Shown one piece after another: positions 34,768-43,816 of a DNA stretch of 64,000 nt. The position numbers and the translations under genes were made by a program. Within the stretch, counting starts at the first letter, position 1; the number at the start of each line of letters is the position of its first letter. The notes beneath the pieces are model-generated. The model ran no database searches. It was not told the origin of the DNA and saw only the letters and a program-made list of their open reading frames with translations. This DNA is from Cytophagales bacterium (GTDB lineage Bacteria; Bacteroidota; Bacteroidia; Cytophagales; Microscillaceae), in the NCBI GenBank assembly GCA_004293905.1, contig RDZE01000020.1:20388-84387 (forward strand). The letters are read 5' to 3'.

Positions 34768-36162
34768 ATGAACATAAAACAACAAACTATTCTAAAAGCA
34801 GTTGAAATATCAGGAGTAGGGCTACACACAGGCGTACCCAGCACCATGAAGTTTTTGCCTGCCAAAAGTAATCACGGCATCAAATTCCAACGCATAGACC
34901 TACCGGGCGAACCTATAGTAGATGCAGATGTAGACAATGTCGTTGACCTTTCCAGAGGAACTACCATAGAACAAAGCGGAGCGCGCATACATACTGTAGA
35001 GCACACACTTGCCGCCATCACAGGTTGCGAAATAGACAATGTGCTCATCCAACTCGATGGACCCGAACCTCCTATTATGGACGGTAGCTCTATGCAATAT
35101 GTTGAAACACTACAAGCCGCAGGCGTGGAAGAGCAAAATGCCTTCCGCAATTTTTTGGAAGTAACCGAAAGCATCTCTTACCGCGACAAAGCCAAAGAAA
35201 TAGAAATAGCCGCGCTGCCACTCAATGACTATAGACTTACGGTAATGGTAGATTATAACTCGCCCATACTTGGTAGCCAACACGCCACATTAGACGATAT
35301 AAAACACTTTGCAAAAGAAATAGCACCCTGCCGCACTTTCTGCTTCCTACACGAATTGGAAATGCTCTACAAACAAAATCTTATTAAAGGAGGCGACCTC
35401 AACAATGCCATCGTAATCGTAGATAGAGTCGTAAGCGATGATGAACTTGACTACCTCAAAGATTTATTTAAACAACCCAAAGTAGAGGTAAAAAAAGAAG
35501 GTATTCTTAACAATGTAGAGCTTAGATACAAAAACGAGCCTGCACGACACAAACTATTAGACCTCATCGGCGACCTTACCCTTGTAGGAAGACCCATCAA
35601 AGGGCAAATATTAGCCGCCCGACCCGGACACGCTGCCAATATAGCTTTTGCAAAAAAACTAAAACAAACTTTCGGAAAAAAACAAAATACCATTCCTGAC
35701 TACGACCCTAAATTGCCTTCTTTGTTAGATATTAACCAAATCGGCAATATGTTACCTCATAGATACCCCTTTCAGTTGCTCGATAAAATTTATCACCTCG
35801 ACGAAACTTCCGTAGCAGGTATCAAAAACGTAACCATCAATGAGCCTTTCTTCCAAGGGCACTTCCCCAGCAATCCCGTAATGCCCGGCGTATTACAAAT
35901 AGAGGCGATGGCGCAAACAGGTGGAATTTTAGTACTCAGCACCGTACCTGACCCCGAAAACTACTGGGCTTATCTCATCGCCATAGAGAGTTGCAGGTTC
36001 AAAAGAATGGTATTGCCCGGCGATACTGTTGTATTCAAATGCGAACTGATGTACCCCATCAGAAGAGGTATTGCCAAAATGCAAGGGCAAGCCTTCGTCG
36101 CTGGTAACTTAGTTTGTGAAGCCGTTTTATCCGCAAGTATTGTAAGAAAAGATGAAAAATAG
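34768..36162 (+). CDS. lpxC/fabZ: Bifunctional LpxC deacetylase / FabZ dehydratase
   Basis: 464 residues, the Bacteroidota-type fusion. Residues 1-300 are LpxC: zinc ligands in HTVEH (about 75-79) and HKLLDLIGD (about 260), with SGVGLHTG at the N-terminus. Residues about 320-464 are FabZ, a hot-dog fold with catalytic His in LPHRYPFQLLDKI region and NEPFFQGHFPSNPVMPGVLQIEAMAQTGG. LpxC removes the acetyl group of UDP-3-O-acyl-GlcNAc, the committed step of lipid A synthesis. FabZ dehydrates 3-hydroxyacyl-ACP and competes for the same acyl pool, so fusion fixes their ratio. The stop overlaps the start of lpxA by 11 nt. Confidence 0.97.
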   Translation: MNIKQQTILKAVEISGVGLHTGVPSTMKFLPAKSNHGIKFQRIDLPGEPIVDADVDNVVDLSRGTTIEQSGARIHTVEHTLAAITGCEIDNVLIQLDGPEPPIMDGSSMQYVETLQAAGVEEQNAFRNFLEVTESISYRDKAKEIEIAALPLNDYRLTVMVDYNSPILGSQHATLDDIKHFAKEIAPCRTFCFLHELEMLYKQNLIKGGDLNNAIVIVDRVVSDDELDYLKDLFKQPKVEVKKEGILNNVELRYKNEPARHKLLDLIGDLTLVGRPIKGQILAARPGHAANIAFAKKLKQTFGKKQNTIPDYDPKLPSLLDINQIGNMLPHRYPFQLLDKIYHLDETSVAGIKNVTINEPFFQGHFPSNPVMPGVLQIEAMAQTGGILVLSTVPDPENYWAYLIAIESCRFKRMVLPGDTVVFKCELMYPIRRGIAKMQGQAFVAGNLVCEAVLSASIVRKDEK

Positions 36163-36925
36163 CCCGCTCGCCTACATCCACCCAAATGCTCAAATAGGGC
36201 AAAATGTAACCATAGAACACTTTGCTGTTATTTATGACAATGTAATCATCGGAGATAACACATGGATTGGACCGCACGCCATCATCATGCCTGGCGCACG
36301 TATTGGTAACGACTGTAAAATACATCCGCACGCCGTAATTTCTAATATACCACAAGACCTTAAGTTCGATGGCGAAGATACCTTAGCCATCATTGGTGAT
36401 AATACCGTCATTCGTGAGTGCGTTACTATTAATAGAGGTACTGTAGATAAAAATCGTACTGAAATAGGAAAAGACTGCCTTCTTATGGCTTATGTACACG
36501 TCGCACACGATTGTATCATTGGCGATAAATGTATCTTAGCCAATGCCGTACAATTAGCAGGACACGTAGAAATAGAGTACCATGTAACCGTAGGCGGCAC
36601 TTCAGCCGTGCACCAATTCGTAAAAATAGGACAACACGCCATGGTGGGCGGTGGTTCATTGGTACGAAAAGATGTGCCCCCTTATATTTTAGCATCACGC
36701 GAGCCACTCAATTTCGAAGGGGTCAATTTGGTAGGCTTGCGCCGAAGGGGTTTTTCCAATGAACAAATTGGCAATATCCAAGATATTTATAGGGTCATCT
36801 ATCAAGGAGGACTCAATGTATCCGATGCGGTCAAAGAAGTAGAAAATACTTTCGCACCCTCCGAAGAAAGAAACCTCATCTTGCAATTTATCAAAAGTGC
36901 TACAAGAGGTATCATCAAAGGCTAA
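36152..36925 (+). CDS. lpxA: UDP-N-acetylglucosamine acyltransferase LpxA
   Basis: 257 residues. Left-handed beta-helix repeats from residue 5 (IHPNAQIGQNVTIEHFAVIYDNVIIGDNTWIG), catalytic His in LMAYVHVAHDCIIGDKC (about 122), and a helical C-terminal domain (RRRGFSNEQIGNIQDIYRVIY). It catalyses the first, reversible step of lipid A synthesis, moving a 3-hydroxyacyl chain from ACP to UDP-GlcNAc. It is translationally coupled to lpxC/fabZ by an 11-nt overlap. Confidence 0.97.
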   Translation: MKNSPLAYIHPNAQIGQNVTIEHFAVIYDNVIIGDNTWIGPHAIIMPGARIGNDCKIHPHAVISNIPQDLKFDGEDTLAIIGDNTVIRECVTINRGTVDKNRTEIGKDCLLMAYVHVAHDCIIGDKCILANAVQLAGHVEIEYHVTVGGTSAVHQFVKIGQHAMVGGGSLVRKDVPPYILASREPLNFEGVNLVGLRRRGFSNEQIGNIQDIYRVIYQGGLNVSDAVKEVENTFAPSEERNLILQFIKSATRGIIKG

Positions 36926-36930
36926 ACAGT

Positions 36931-37557
36931 GTGGAAATCATTGTAGATCAGTTGGGTAAAAAATTTGAGTATGAATGGATTTTTAGGCAACTATCTTTCC
37001 ATTTTCATACCCAAAATGATAATAAATATGCCATCGTAGGGGCTAATGGTTCTGGTAAATCTACTTTTATGCAAATCCTTAGCGGATATATGCTTTCTAC
37101 CGAAGGCACTATTCAATACAAACACCAAGACCAAAATATTGCACCCGAAAAAATCTACACCCAAATCAACTTTGTAGCCCCTTATACAGAACTCATAGAG
37201 GAACTTTCGCCCTTAGAACTATTACATATACACCAACAATTTAAACCACTAAAATTAACCCCAAAAGCACTCCTCGAAATACTTTATTTGGACAACGCCC
37301 AACAGAAACCTATCCGTTTTTTTTCATCGGGTATGAAACAACGCCTCAAATTAGGACTTGCTTTTTTTTCGCAAGGAACACTACTTTTTTTAGACGAGCC
37401 TACCAGCAACTTAGACCAAAAAGGGATACAATGGTACAATGACCAACTACAACAGCTCTCCCCCGAAACGCTCATCATCATTGCCTCGAATGATAAAAGA
37501 GAATATGAACTCTGCCAAGAAACAATCCCCATAGAACAGTTTAAAAATAGAAAATAA
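36931..37557 (+). CDS. ABC transporter ATP-binding protein, single domain
   Basis: 208 residues from a GTG start at 36931, 5 nt after lpxA. Walker A GANGSGKST (about 37-45), signature FSSGMKQRLKLG, Walker B LLFLDEPTSNLD, and the H-loop region IIIASNDKREY where the usual His is replaced, which may lower ATPase activity. The compact length with no membrane domain resembles ATPase-only subunits of small exporters (CcmA/LolD-like). No permease is adjacent. Its place at the end of the lipid A operon is conserved-looking but the partner is unknown. Confidence 0.85.
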   Translation: MEIIVDQLGKKFEYEWIFRQLSFHFHTQNDNKYAIVGANGSGKSTFMQILSGYMLSTEGTIQYKHQDQNIAPEKIYTQINFVAPYTELIEELSPLELLHIHQQFKPLKLTPKALLEILYLDNAQQKPIRFFSSGMKQRLKLGLAFFSQGTLLFLDEPTSNLDQKGIQWYNDQLQQLSPETLIIIASNDKREYELCQETIPIEQFKNRK

Positions 37558-37665
37558 TTTCATAAATAACTAAAAAAATAGTTGATTTTTTGTAATATTC
37601 TTTTCCTCTTGTAGTAATCTAAAAAGCAAGCCGTTTTATTTTACTTACATAATCTATTTTTAGCA

Positions 37666-40056
37666 ATGAAAAAACTAATGAAAATGCTCTTAGTAGGGTT
37701 GTTATTGATGCCTTATTATTTGCAAGCCCAAAACCCCGAAATTCCTGAGAAAACAATTTCCCCCTATTTCTTTGTCAAAAGCAATGACAAAACCGACCAA
37801 ATGCCGATGAAATCTACCTCTGCCGATGTACAAATTGCAGGGGTCATCGCTGATGTAACCATCACACAAGTCTATGTCAATCAAGGACGCAATGCCTTAG
37901 AAGCCATTTATGTTTTCCCTGCCTCAACACGTGCAGCAGTCTATGCAATGACCATGACCATAGGCAATAGAAGAATTACGGCAAACATAGAAGAAAAAAA
38001 CAAAGCCCGCGAGCAATACGAAGAAGCGAAAGAACAAGGCAAAACAGCCTCCTTATTAGAGCAAAAACGCCCCAATGTTTTTCAAATGAATGTAGCCAAC
38101 ATCATGCCCAATGACTCTATTACGGTCGTTTTGCGCTATACTGAACTATTAGTACCCACCGAAGGAATCTACGAATTTTCGTACCCTACCGTAGTAGGAC
38201 CGCGCTACTCCACCACTCCCGAAGACGATGCCACTGACTACGAAAAATGGGTAGCCAACCCTTACCTCAAAGAAGGACAAGCCCCCACCTACCAATTCAA
38301 TATTTCTGCTCGCCTCAATGCGGGTATGCCCATACAAGAAGTCTTCTGTAGTTCGCACAAAGTAAATGTAAACTACCAAGATAAAAACATAGCCAAAATT
38401 CTTTTAGATGCTACCGAAACCGATGGAGGCAACCGCGATTATATATTGAAATACCGTTTAGCGGGTGGGCAAGTACAATCGGGCGTTTTGATTTATAATG
38501 GTGAAAATGAAGCTCTTAGCGATAGCCAAAATGCAGAAACTGTAGAGCCAGAGAAGTTTTTCCTGCTGATGATGCAGCCTCCAAGAGTCCCTACTGACAA
38601 TCAAATTCCGCCCCGAGAGTATGTTTTTATCATTGATGTATCGGGTTCTATGTCGGGTTTTCCCTTAGAAATTTCTAAAAAATTCATCAAAAATTTGATT
38701 GGAAGCCTTCGCCCAACTGACAAATTCAATATTATGCTTTTCGAAAGTAGCAATGCCATGCTCTACAAAGAATCTGTCAATGCCACTGCCCAAAATATAG
38801 ACCTCGCCATGCAAGTCATAGACCGACAACAAGGCAGCGGAGGCACTAATTTATTACCCGCACTCAAAAACGCATTTGCATTCCCAAATGTAACAGAGTT
38901 TGCGCGTAGCTTTGTAGTCGTAACAGATGGCTATGTAACCGTAGAAAAAGAAGCCTTTGACCTCATTCGCAACCAATTGAACCAAGCCAATTTGTTTGCC
39001 TTTGGTATCGGAAGTTCTGTCAATCGTTTGCTCATAGAAGGAATGGCACGTGCAGGGCAAGGAGAGCCATTTTTCATCACAAAGCCTGAAGAAGCTGACA
39101 ATGTAGCCCAAAAATTTATTAAATATGTGCAACACCCCGTACTAACCAATATCAAAGTAAGTTATGAAGGTTGTCAGGTCTATGACATTAACCCCGTAGC
39201 CATTCCCGATGTTTTTGCTCAAAGACCTGTTATTATCTATGGAAAATTCAAAGGAAAAGCTGAAGGAAAAATCACCATCGAAGGACTTTCTGGCAATTCT
39301 ACCTATACCTACACCGCACTATTACAAGAAGCTAACACCCAAAACAACCAAGCACTCCGTTATCTTTGGGCAAGAAACCAAATAGCCATCTTGGGTGATT
39401 ATACCAAACTATATACTTCCGATTCACAACACCAAAAACGCATTGAAGAAATCACACAATTGGGTTTAAAATACAATCTACTAACTGATTATACTTCTTT
39501 TATAGCCATAGACGAAGAAGTACGCAATGTAAATGGCAAATTAGAAACTGTAAAACAACCACTACCATTACCACAAGGTGTTAGTAACAATGCGGTAGGC
39601 GAAGAATCAGAAGATTTTAGCAGAGGAGGAGTAAGTACAAACTTTAGTAACGTAACAACAACCAATCAGAAAGACCCTAAAAAATCGTACAACAAAACAG
39701 TCGTTAAAGAAAAACATGATGTTGTAGATGTTAAAGACGAAGTAGAAGAAGTCTTTTTACAAGTAGAGAGTTTGCCCGAATATCAGGGAGGAATTGTTGC
39801 TTTTTATCAATGGTTTGAGCAAGAGTTTCAAAAAACACCTGAATACAAACAAGCAAACAAAACAACCTTAGCCGTTACCTTAGAAATAGACGAGCAGGGT
39901 AAAGTAGTAAAAGCAACTATTGACAAAGGAAGTTTAGGCGCAGCAATAGACAAAGTAATCATAGACATACTACTAAAATCGGCTAATTGGAAACCCGGCA
40001 CTATGAATGGCAAACCAACGAAATCAAAAATAAGCATTCCCATCTATTTAAAATAA
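37666..40056 (+). CDS. VIT / von Willebrand A / TonB-C fusion protein
   Basis: 796 residues, signal peptide 1-22. Residues about 30-165 are a vault protein inter-alpha-trypsin (VIT) domain (ADVQIAGVIADVTITQVYVNQG, ALEAIYVFPASTRAAVYAM, NVFQMNVANIMPND). Residues about 318-490 are a VWA domain with an intact metal site (DVSGSMSG, TNLLPA, VVTDGYV). After a Ser/Thr/Lys-rich linker, residues about 700-796 match a TonB C-terminal-like domain (LAVTLEIDEQGKVVKATI, ANWKPGTMNGKPTKSKISIPIYL). VIT-VWA proteins bind partners at the cell surface or envelope. A TonB-C tail lets the protein dock with a partner across the periplasm; that is inference. A hairpin terminator follows 24 nt downstream. Confidence 0.88.
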   Translation: MKKLMKMLLVGLLLMPYYLQAQNPEIPEKTISPYFFVKSNDKTDQMPMKSTSADVQIAGVIADVTITQVYVNQGRNALEAIYVFPASTRAAVYAMTMTIGNRRITANIEEKNKAREQYEEAKEQGKTASLLEQKRPNVFQMNVANIMPNDSITVVLRYTELLVPTEGIYEFSYPTVVGPRYSTTPEDDATDYEKWVANPYLKEGQAPTYQFNISARLNAGMPIQEVFCSSHKVNVNYQDKNIAKILLDATETDGGNRDYILKYRLAGGQVQSGVLIYNGENEALSDSQNAETVEPEKFFLLMMQPPRVPTDNQIPPREYVFIIDVSGSMSGFPLEISKKFIKNLIGSLRPTDKFNIMLFESSNAMLYKESVNATAQNIDLAMQVIDRQQGSGGTNLLPALKNAFAFPNVTEFARSFVVVTDGYVTVEKEAFDLIRNQLNQANLFAFGIGSSVNRLLIEGMARAGQGEPFFITKPEEADNVAQKFIKYVQHPVLTNIKVSYEGCQVYDINPVAIPDVFAQRPVIIYGKFKGKAEGKITIEGLSGNSTYTYTALLQEANTQNNQALRYLWARNQIAILGDYTKLYTSDSQHQKRIEEITQLGLKYNLLTDYTSFIAIDEEVRNVNGKLETVKQPLPLPQGVSNNAVGEESEDFSRGGVSTNFSNVTTTNQKDPKKSYNKTVVKEKHDVVDVKDEVEEVFLQVESLPEYQGGIVAFYQWFEQEFQKTPEYKQANKTTLAVTLEIDEQGKVVKATIDKGSLGAAIDKVIIDILLKSANWKPGTMNGKPTKSKISIPIYLK

Positions 40057-40080
40057 GATTCTTCATACCACTTTGTTCAG

Positions 40081-40118
40081 GTAGTGTTACTTATTCGCTA
40101 AGTAGCACTACTTTTTTT
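40081..40118 (+). terminator. Rho-independent terminator of the VIT-VWA gene
   Basis: GTAGTG(t)TACTT (40081-40092) pairs with AAGTA(g)CACTAC (40100-40111) around a 7-nt loop, followed by seven T residues. Confidence 0.75.
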
Positions 40119-40178
40119 AGTAGTTTCCTTTGTATTCTGCTATATAATGAGTTTTTTTGCAAAAAATCTATATTTCCA

Positions 40179-41432
40179 ATGAAAAAAGTAAACTATTTAT
40201 TCTCTTTAATCTTGTTGTTTGGTTTATTGTTGTATGGTTGTAATCAAGGAGGAAACTCTAATAACAGTGGTGATAATACTAAAAAAGATACCTCAAAGAC
40301 TACTCAAGAAGACAAAAAAGAAAGCAATCCCAAACCTATAGACCCACAATACGGGCACTTAGCGCGCTTTATTGCAGGTCTGCCCGCCGAATCAGGAAGC
40401 CCCTATGCCAAATATGAATCAGAAGCAGGCTGGAAAAACTTCGCTAGTAGTTCAGATAATCAATGGAGTTTTATTAACAATAAAAAAGTGCCTGTAATGA
40501 AAGAATGGGCAAACCAAGAGTTGAAAAAAATAAACGAAAAGAAAGGTTTGTTATTTTACCCATTCAGTGGTCCTGATTTTTTGCATGCGGCTGTGTTTTT
40601 CCCCGAAGTAGATGAAATTGTAATGATTGGTTTAGAACCTATTGGTAATTTACCGAATATGGACGAAATAGCAAAAAAATCTTTAGGCGGTTATTTTGGT
40701 GTTTTACAACAATCCTTGTACTCTATCCTTAACCTTAGTTTTTTCCAAACTAACCACATGGCAGTAGAGCTCACAGGCAAAAACAACCCTACAGTTGATG
40801 GTACTTTACCTGTGCTTTTCTTATTCATAGAGCGAACAGGACACAAAGTACTTCACTATGAAAAAATAGCCATTAGCCCCGAAGGAAAAATAATTTCGGC
40901 AGATAAAGTACAAAATAAAGGTACAGATTCTACTTATTATGGTACTAAAATCGCTTTCCGCCGCAATGACAAACCCAATGAATACAAAGTATTGTACTAC
41001 TTTGCGGTAAATCTACAAGATACACCCTACACTGCAACAAGTGGTTTGACGGCAGGTGGCTTGAATGAAAGAAAAGATTTGCTGAATTATTTAGAGAGTT
41101 TGAAAATAAACGTAACGTATTTGAAATCAGCCTCTTACTTGATGTATCGCGATACTTTTTCGCGTATCAGAAATATCATTCTTGGGCAATCTGAGTATCT
41201 TTTGCAAGACGATTCGGGTATGCCTATTAACTTTATAGCTAAAGATAAATGGAAGACTACTTTTTATGGCACTTATACTTCGCCTATACCTTTGTTTTCG
41301 GTACGCTATCAACCCGATTTGCGCGTTGTTTATCAAAAAGGAGGAGCGAACGTAAAACCTTTGCCTTTTGGTATTGGCTACCAATATGCACCCGGAACTT
41401 CTAACTTAATGTTGGCTGAAAAAATAAAGTAA
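40179..41432 (+). CDS. Lipoprotein of unknown function
   Basis: 417 residues from the ATG at 40179; upstream in-frame codons lie in the VIT-VWA gene and terminator. Signal peptide with lipobox LLYGC and lipidated Cys21. A low-complexity Asn/Ser/Thr/Lys linker follows (about 22-55). The rest is a soluble domain with no recognised family: LLFYPFSGPDFLHAAVFFPEVDEIVMIGLEPIGNL (about 130-165) and a C-terminal RYQPDLRVVYQKGG. It looks like a conserved Bacteroidota envelope lipoprotein. A bidirectional hairpin lies after it. Confidence 0.8.
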   Translation: MKKVNYLFSLILLFGLLLYGCNQGGNSNNSGDNTKKDTSKTTQEDKKESNPKPIDPQYGHLARFIAGLPAESGSPYAKYESEAGWKNFASSSDNQWSFINNKKVPVMKEWANQELKKINEKKGLLFYPFSGPDFLHAAVFFPEVDEIVMIGLEPIGNLPNMDEIAKKSLGGYFGVLQQSLYSILNLSFFQTNHMAVELTGKNNPTVDGTLPVLFLFIERTGHKVLHYEKIAISPEGKIISADKVQNKGTDSTYYGTKIAFRRNDKPNEYKVLYYFAVNLQDTPYTATSGLTAGGLNERKDLLNYLESLKINVTYLKSASYLMYRDTFSRIRNIILGQSEYLLQDDSGMPINFIAKDKWKTTFYGTYTSPIPLFSVRYQPDLRVVYQKGGANVKPLPFGIGYQYAPGTSNLMLAEKIK

Positions 41433-41451
41433 TTCTTTACATCAAAACAAT

Positions 41452-41488
41452 AAAAAGGTGCTGCTTTATCACAAAACAGCACCTTTTT
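41452..41488. terminator. Bidirectional terminator between convergent genes
   Basis: AAAAAGGTGCTG (41452-41463) and CAGCACCTTTTT (41477-41488) are perfect complements with a 13-nt loop, with A- and T-runs on each side, between two convergent stop codons. Confidence 0.8.
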
Positions 41489-41491
41489 TTA

Positions 41492-42502
41492 TTATAAGAA
41501 GATATTTTCTAAATCGCAAGTAGATTGGTTTCCGATGTGCTCGTAATTGTTTTTTAACCAAATTTCAGCCGTTTGCCTGCCTTTTGCTTTGAGGCTTTTG
41601 AGAAACTCCCAATTAGTATTGTATTTGCTTGATACACCTAAATTTTCAACTACTTCCTCCATACTGATATGATGAATGAGTAAACTACGTAGTTTTTCGT
41701 GTTTGTCTAAGCCCAAATGTAAATTTTTCTGCACAAAATTAATCCTTCGCATTTCGTGCATAAGGCTGGCATTAAAACTGATTTCATTGATGCGGTCGCG
41801 AATTTCTACAGAAGTTTTGGGTATATTTCTGATTTGTATGGGGTTGATTTGTACCAAAACGATGTCTTTAGTTTCGGTATTGTCTATGAGTGGGAATATG
41901 GGCGGATTTCCCATAAAACCTCCGTCCCAATAGGCTTCGCCCTCTATCTCAACGGCTTTGAAAAGATGAGGTAAGCAAGCAGATGCCATGACTGCATCGG
42001 CAGAAATCTCACCAATATCGAATACTTTTGCACGCGAAGTGCGTACATTGGTAGCACAAACAAAAAGTTTGATTTCTTTGAATTTTCTTAGTTTCTCAAA
42101 ATTAACAAACTCCTTCAATAAGTCCTTCAAAGGGTTGTAATCCATAGGGTTGAATTGATAAGGAGAAAACATTTGTGAGAAGAAATCGAACATATAATAA
42201 CTAGGCGAGTAGTCCATACGCCCTGAGCCTAACCATCGATCTACCCAACTTGGCTGCATAGGCGAGTAAGTTTGCGTGTCGGATACTTTTTTCCAAAATT
42301 TATTTAGTAAGCGAATTGCCCCTTGTCGCCCTGATTTTTGCCAACCTGCCGCCAAGAGTGTGGCATTGATAGCTCCTGCACTTGTGCCGCAAACTCCCTC
42401 TATCACAAGGCTTTCTACTTCCAAGAGCCTTTCTAATACACCCCAAGTAAAAGCTCCGTGAGAGCCGCCGCCCTGTAGGGCTAAATCGATGGTTTTGAAC
42501 AT
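41492..42502 (-). CDS. Patatin-like phospholipase
   Basis: 336 residues. The oxyanion glycine motif GGGSHG (11-16), nucleophile Ser41 in GTSAG, and catalytic Asp in YWDGGFMGN complete the patatin Ser-Asp dyad. No signal peptide, so the enzyme is probably cytoplasmic or at the inner membrane. Family members are lipid acyl hydrolases. Substrate unknown. It follows the amino-acid dehydrogenase gene by 20 nt on the same strand. Confidence 0.92.
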   Translation of the reverse strand: MFKTIDLALQGGGSHGAFTWGVLERLLEVESLVIEGVCGTSAGAINATLLAAGWQKSGRQGAIRLLNKFWKKVSDTQTYSPMQPSWVDRWLGSGRMDYSPSYYMFDFFSQMFSPYQFNPMDYNPLKDLLKEFVNFEKLRKFKEIKLFVCATNVRTSRAKVFDIGEISADAVMASACLPHLFKAVEIEGEAYWDGGFMGNPPIFPLIDNTETKDIVLVQINPIQIRNIPKTSVEIRDRINEISFNASLMHEMRRINFVQKNLHLGLDKHEKLRSLLIHHISMEEVVENLGVSSKYNTNWEFLKSLKAKGRQTAEIWLKNNYEHIGNQSTCDLENIFL

Positions 42503-42522
42503 ATTTTTGAGTTTTTTTTAGG

Positions 42523-43755
42523 TTATACGAGTTGTTCTAAGGCTATGGTAAAGGCTGTTTTGGCAATTTGTATTTTTTTGTCATTCTTTTGTTTTACGCT
42601 TTCTAAGGCTTTTTTGATGGTGTGAGAAGTATCTAAGAAAATATTTTCATCGGTTACTTCTACTTCCTCAGTCATTAGGAAAGCAAAAACACGCGCCATG
42701 CCACAGTTAGCGATGAAGTCGGGTAGTACGGCTACTTTTTCGTCTGCCATTTCTGCTATCGGACCGAAGAAGATTTCTTTGTCGGCAAAAGGAACATTTG
42801 CGCCTGAGGAAATTACTTCTAAACCATTGGCAATCATAGTTTCGAGTTGGGATTGAGTTACTAAGCGTGAGGCAGCAGCAGGAATAAATATTTCCGCGCC
42901 GATACTCCATATTTTTTCTTGTACTTCCTCAAAAGAAAGCATCTTTTCGGAGGCAAGTGTGTTTCCTTTTTTATTGGCAAATAGTTGTTTGGTAGCTTCT
43001 AAATCATAGCCTTCGGGGTTGAGTAAGCCACCATTTTTATCGATGATGCCTACTATTTTCACACCGAATTTGGCTAAATAAAGTGCTGCTGCTGAGGCTA
43101 CATTACCCCAACCTTGAATGATGGCTCTTTTTTCTTGGATATTGCCTCCCCAAAGTTCGTAGTAGTGTCTTACGGCTTCGGCTACGCCAAAACCTGTAAT
43201 CATATCGGAAACGGTGTATTTTTTTCCTACAATGGTAGTGGGTGTAAATTCGGGGTTTTCCAATATTTTGGTTACGCCTTGTCTGAGTCGTCCTATTTTT
43301 CGGATTTTTTCGGGTTTGCTGGCTTCAAAATAACCATTAACAACACCTTCTTGGGGGTGCCAAAGTCCTAAATCTTCGGTAATGGGGATTACTTCGTGAA
43401 TTTCGTCTACGTTGAGGTCGCCTCCGGTGCCATAATAGTTTTTAAGGAGTGCATATACGGCTTTGTACCAACGTTGCAATACGCCTGCTTTTCGGGGGTC
43501 TTGGGGGTCGAAATTAATGCCTGATTTTGCGCCTCCGATGGGTGGTCCTGATACGGTAAATTTTACTTCCATTGTTTTGGCTAATGATTCTACTTCGCGT
43601 TTGTCTAAGCCTACGCGCATGCGTGTGCCTCCGCCTGCTGCACCATTGCGCAACGAGTTTATCACTACCCAGCCTTCGGCTTCGGTTTCACTGTCTTTCC
43701 ATTCGAAAACAATTTCGGGGCGTTTTTCTTCAAATTTTTTCAGTAATTCTTTCAT
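42523..43755 (-). CDS. Glu/Leu/Phe/Val-type amino acid dehydrogenase
   Basis: 410 residues. N-terminal dimerisation/catalytic domain with the Lys-containing PPIGGAKSGINFDP and GTGGDLNVDE, then a Rossmann domain (KRAIIQGWGNVASAAALYLA). It catalyses NAD(P)-dependent oxidative deamination of an amino acid. The substrate (Glu, Leu or other) cannot be told from motifs; the length suits glutamate dehydrogenase or a related enzyme. A TACCTTTG promoter box lies 44 nt upstream. The patatin gene follows on the same strand. Confidence 0.92.
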   Translation of the reverse strand: MKELLKKFEEKRPEIVFEWKDSETEAEGWVVINSLRNGAAGGGTRMRVGLDKREVESLAKTMEVKFTVSGPPIGGAKSGINFDPQDPRKAGVLQRWYKAVYALLKNYYGTGGDLNVDEIHEVIPITEDLGLWHPQEGVVNGYFEASKPEKIRKIGRLRQGVTKILENPEFTPTTIVGKKYTVSDMITGFGVAEAVRHYYELWGGNIQEKRAIIQGWGNVASAAALYLAKFGVKIVGIIDKNGGLLNPEGYDLEATKQLFANKKGNTLASEKMLSFEEVQEKIWSIGAEIFIPAAASRLVTQSQLETMIANGLEVISSGANVPFADKEIFFGPIAEMADEKVAVLPDFIANCGMARVFAFLMTEEVEVTDENIFLDTSHTIKKALESVKQKNDKKIQIAKTAFTIALEQLV

Positions 43756-43799
43756 TTTTTGCTATTGAGTGTTATAGATTTATGCTTTGTATAATCTTA

Positions 43800-43807
43800 C
43801 AAAGGTA
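43800..43807 (-). promoter_or_regulatory. Candidate -7 box for the amino acid dehydrogenase gene
   Basis: On the minus strand TACCTTTG fits TAnnTTTG, 44 nt before the ATG at 43755. No upstream TTTG at the usual spacing. Confidence 0.35.
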
Positions 43808-43816
43808 TAGCAAATT

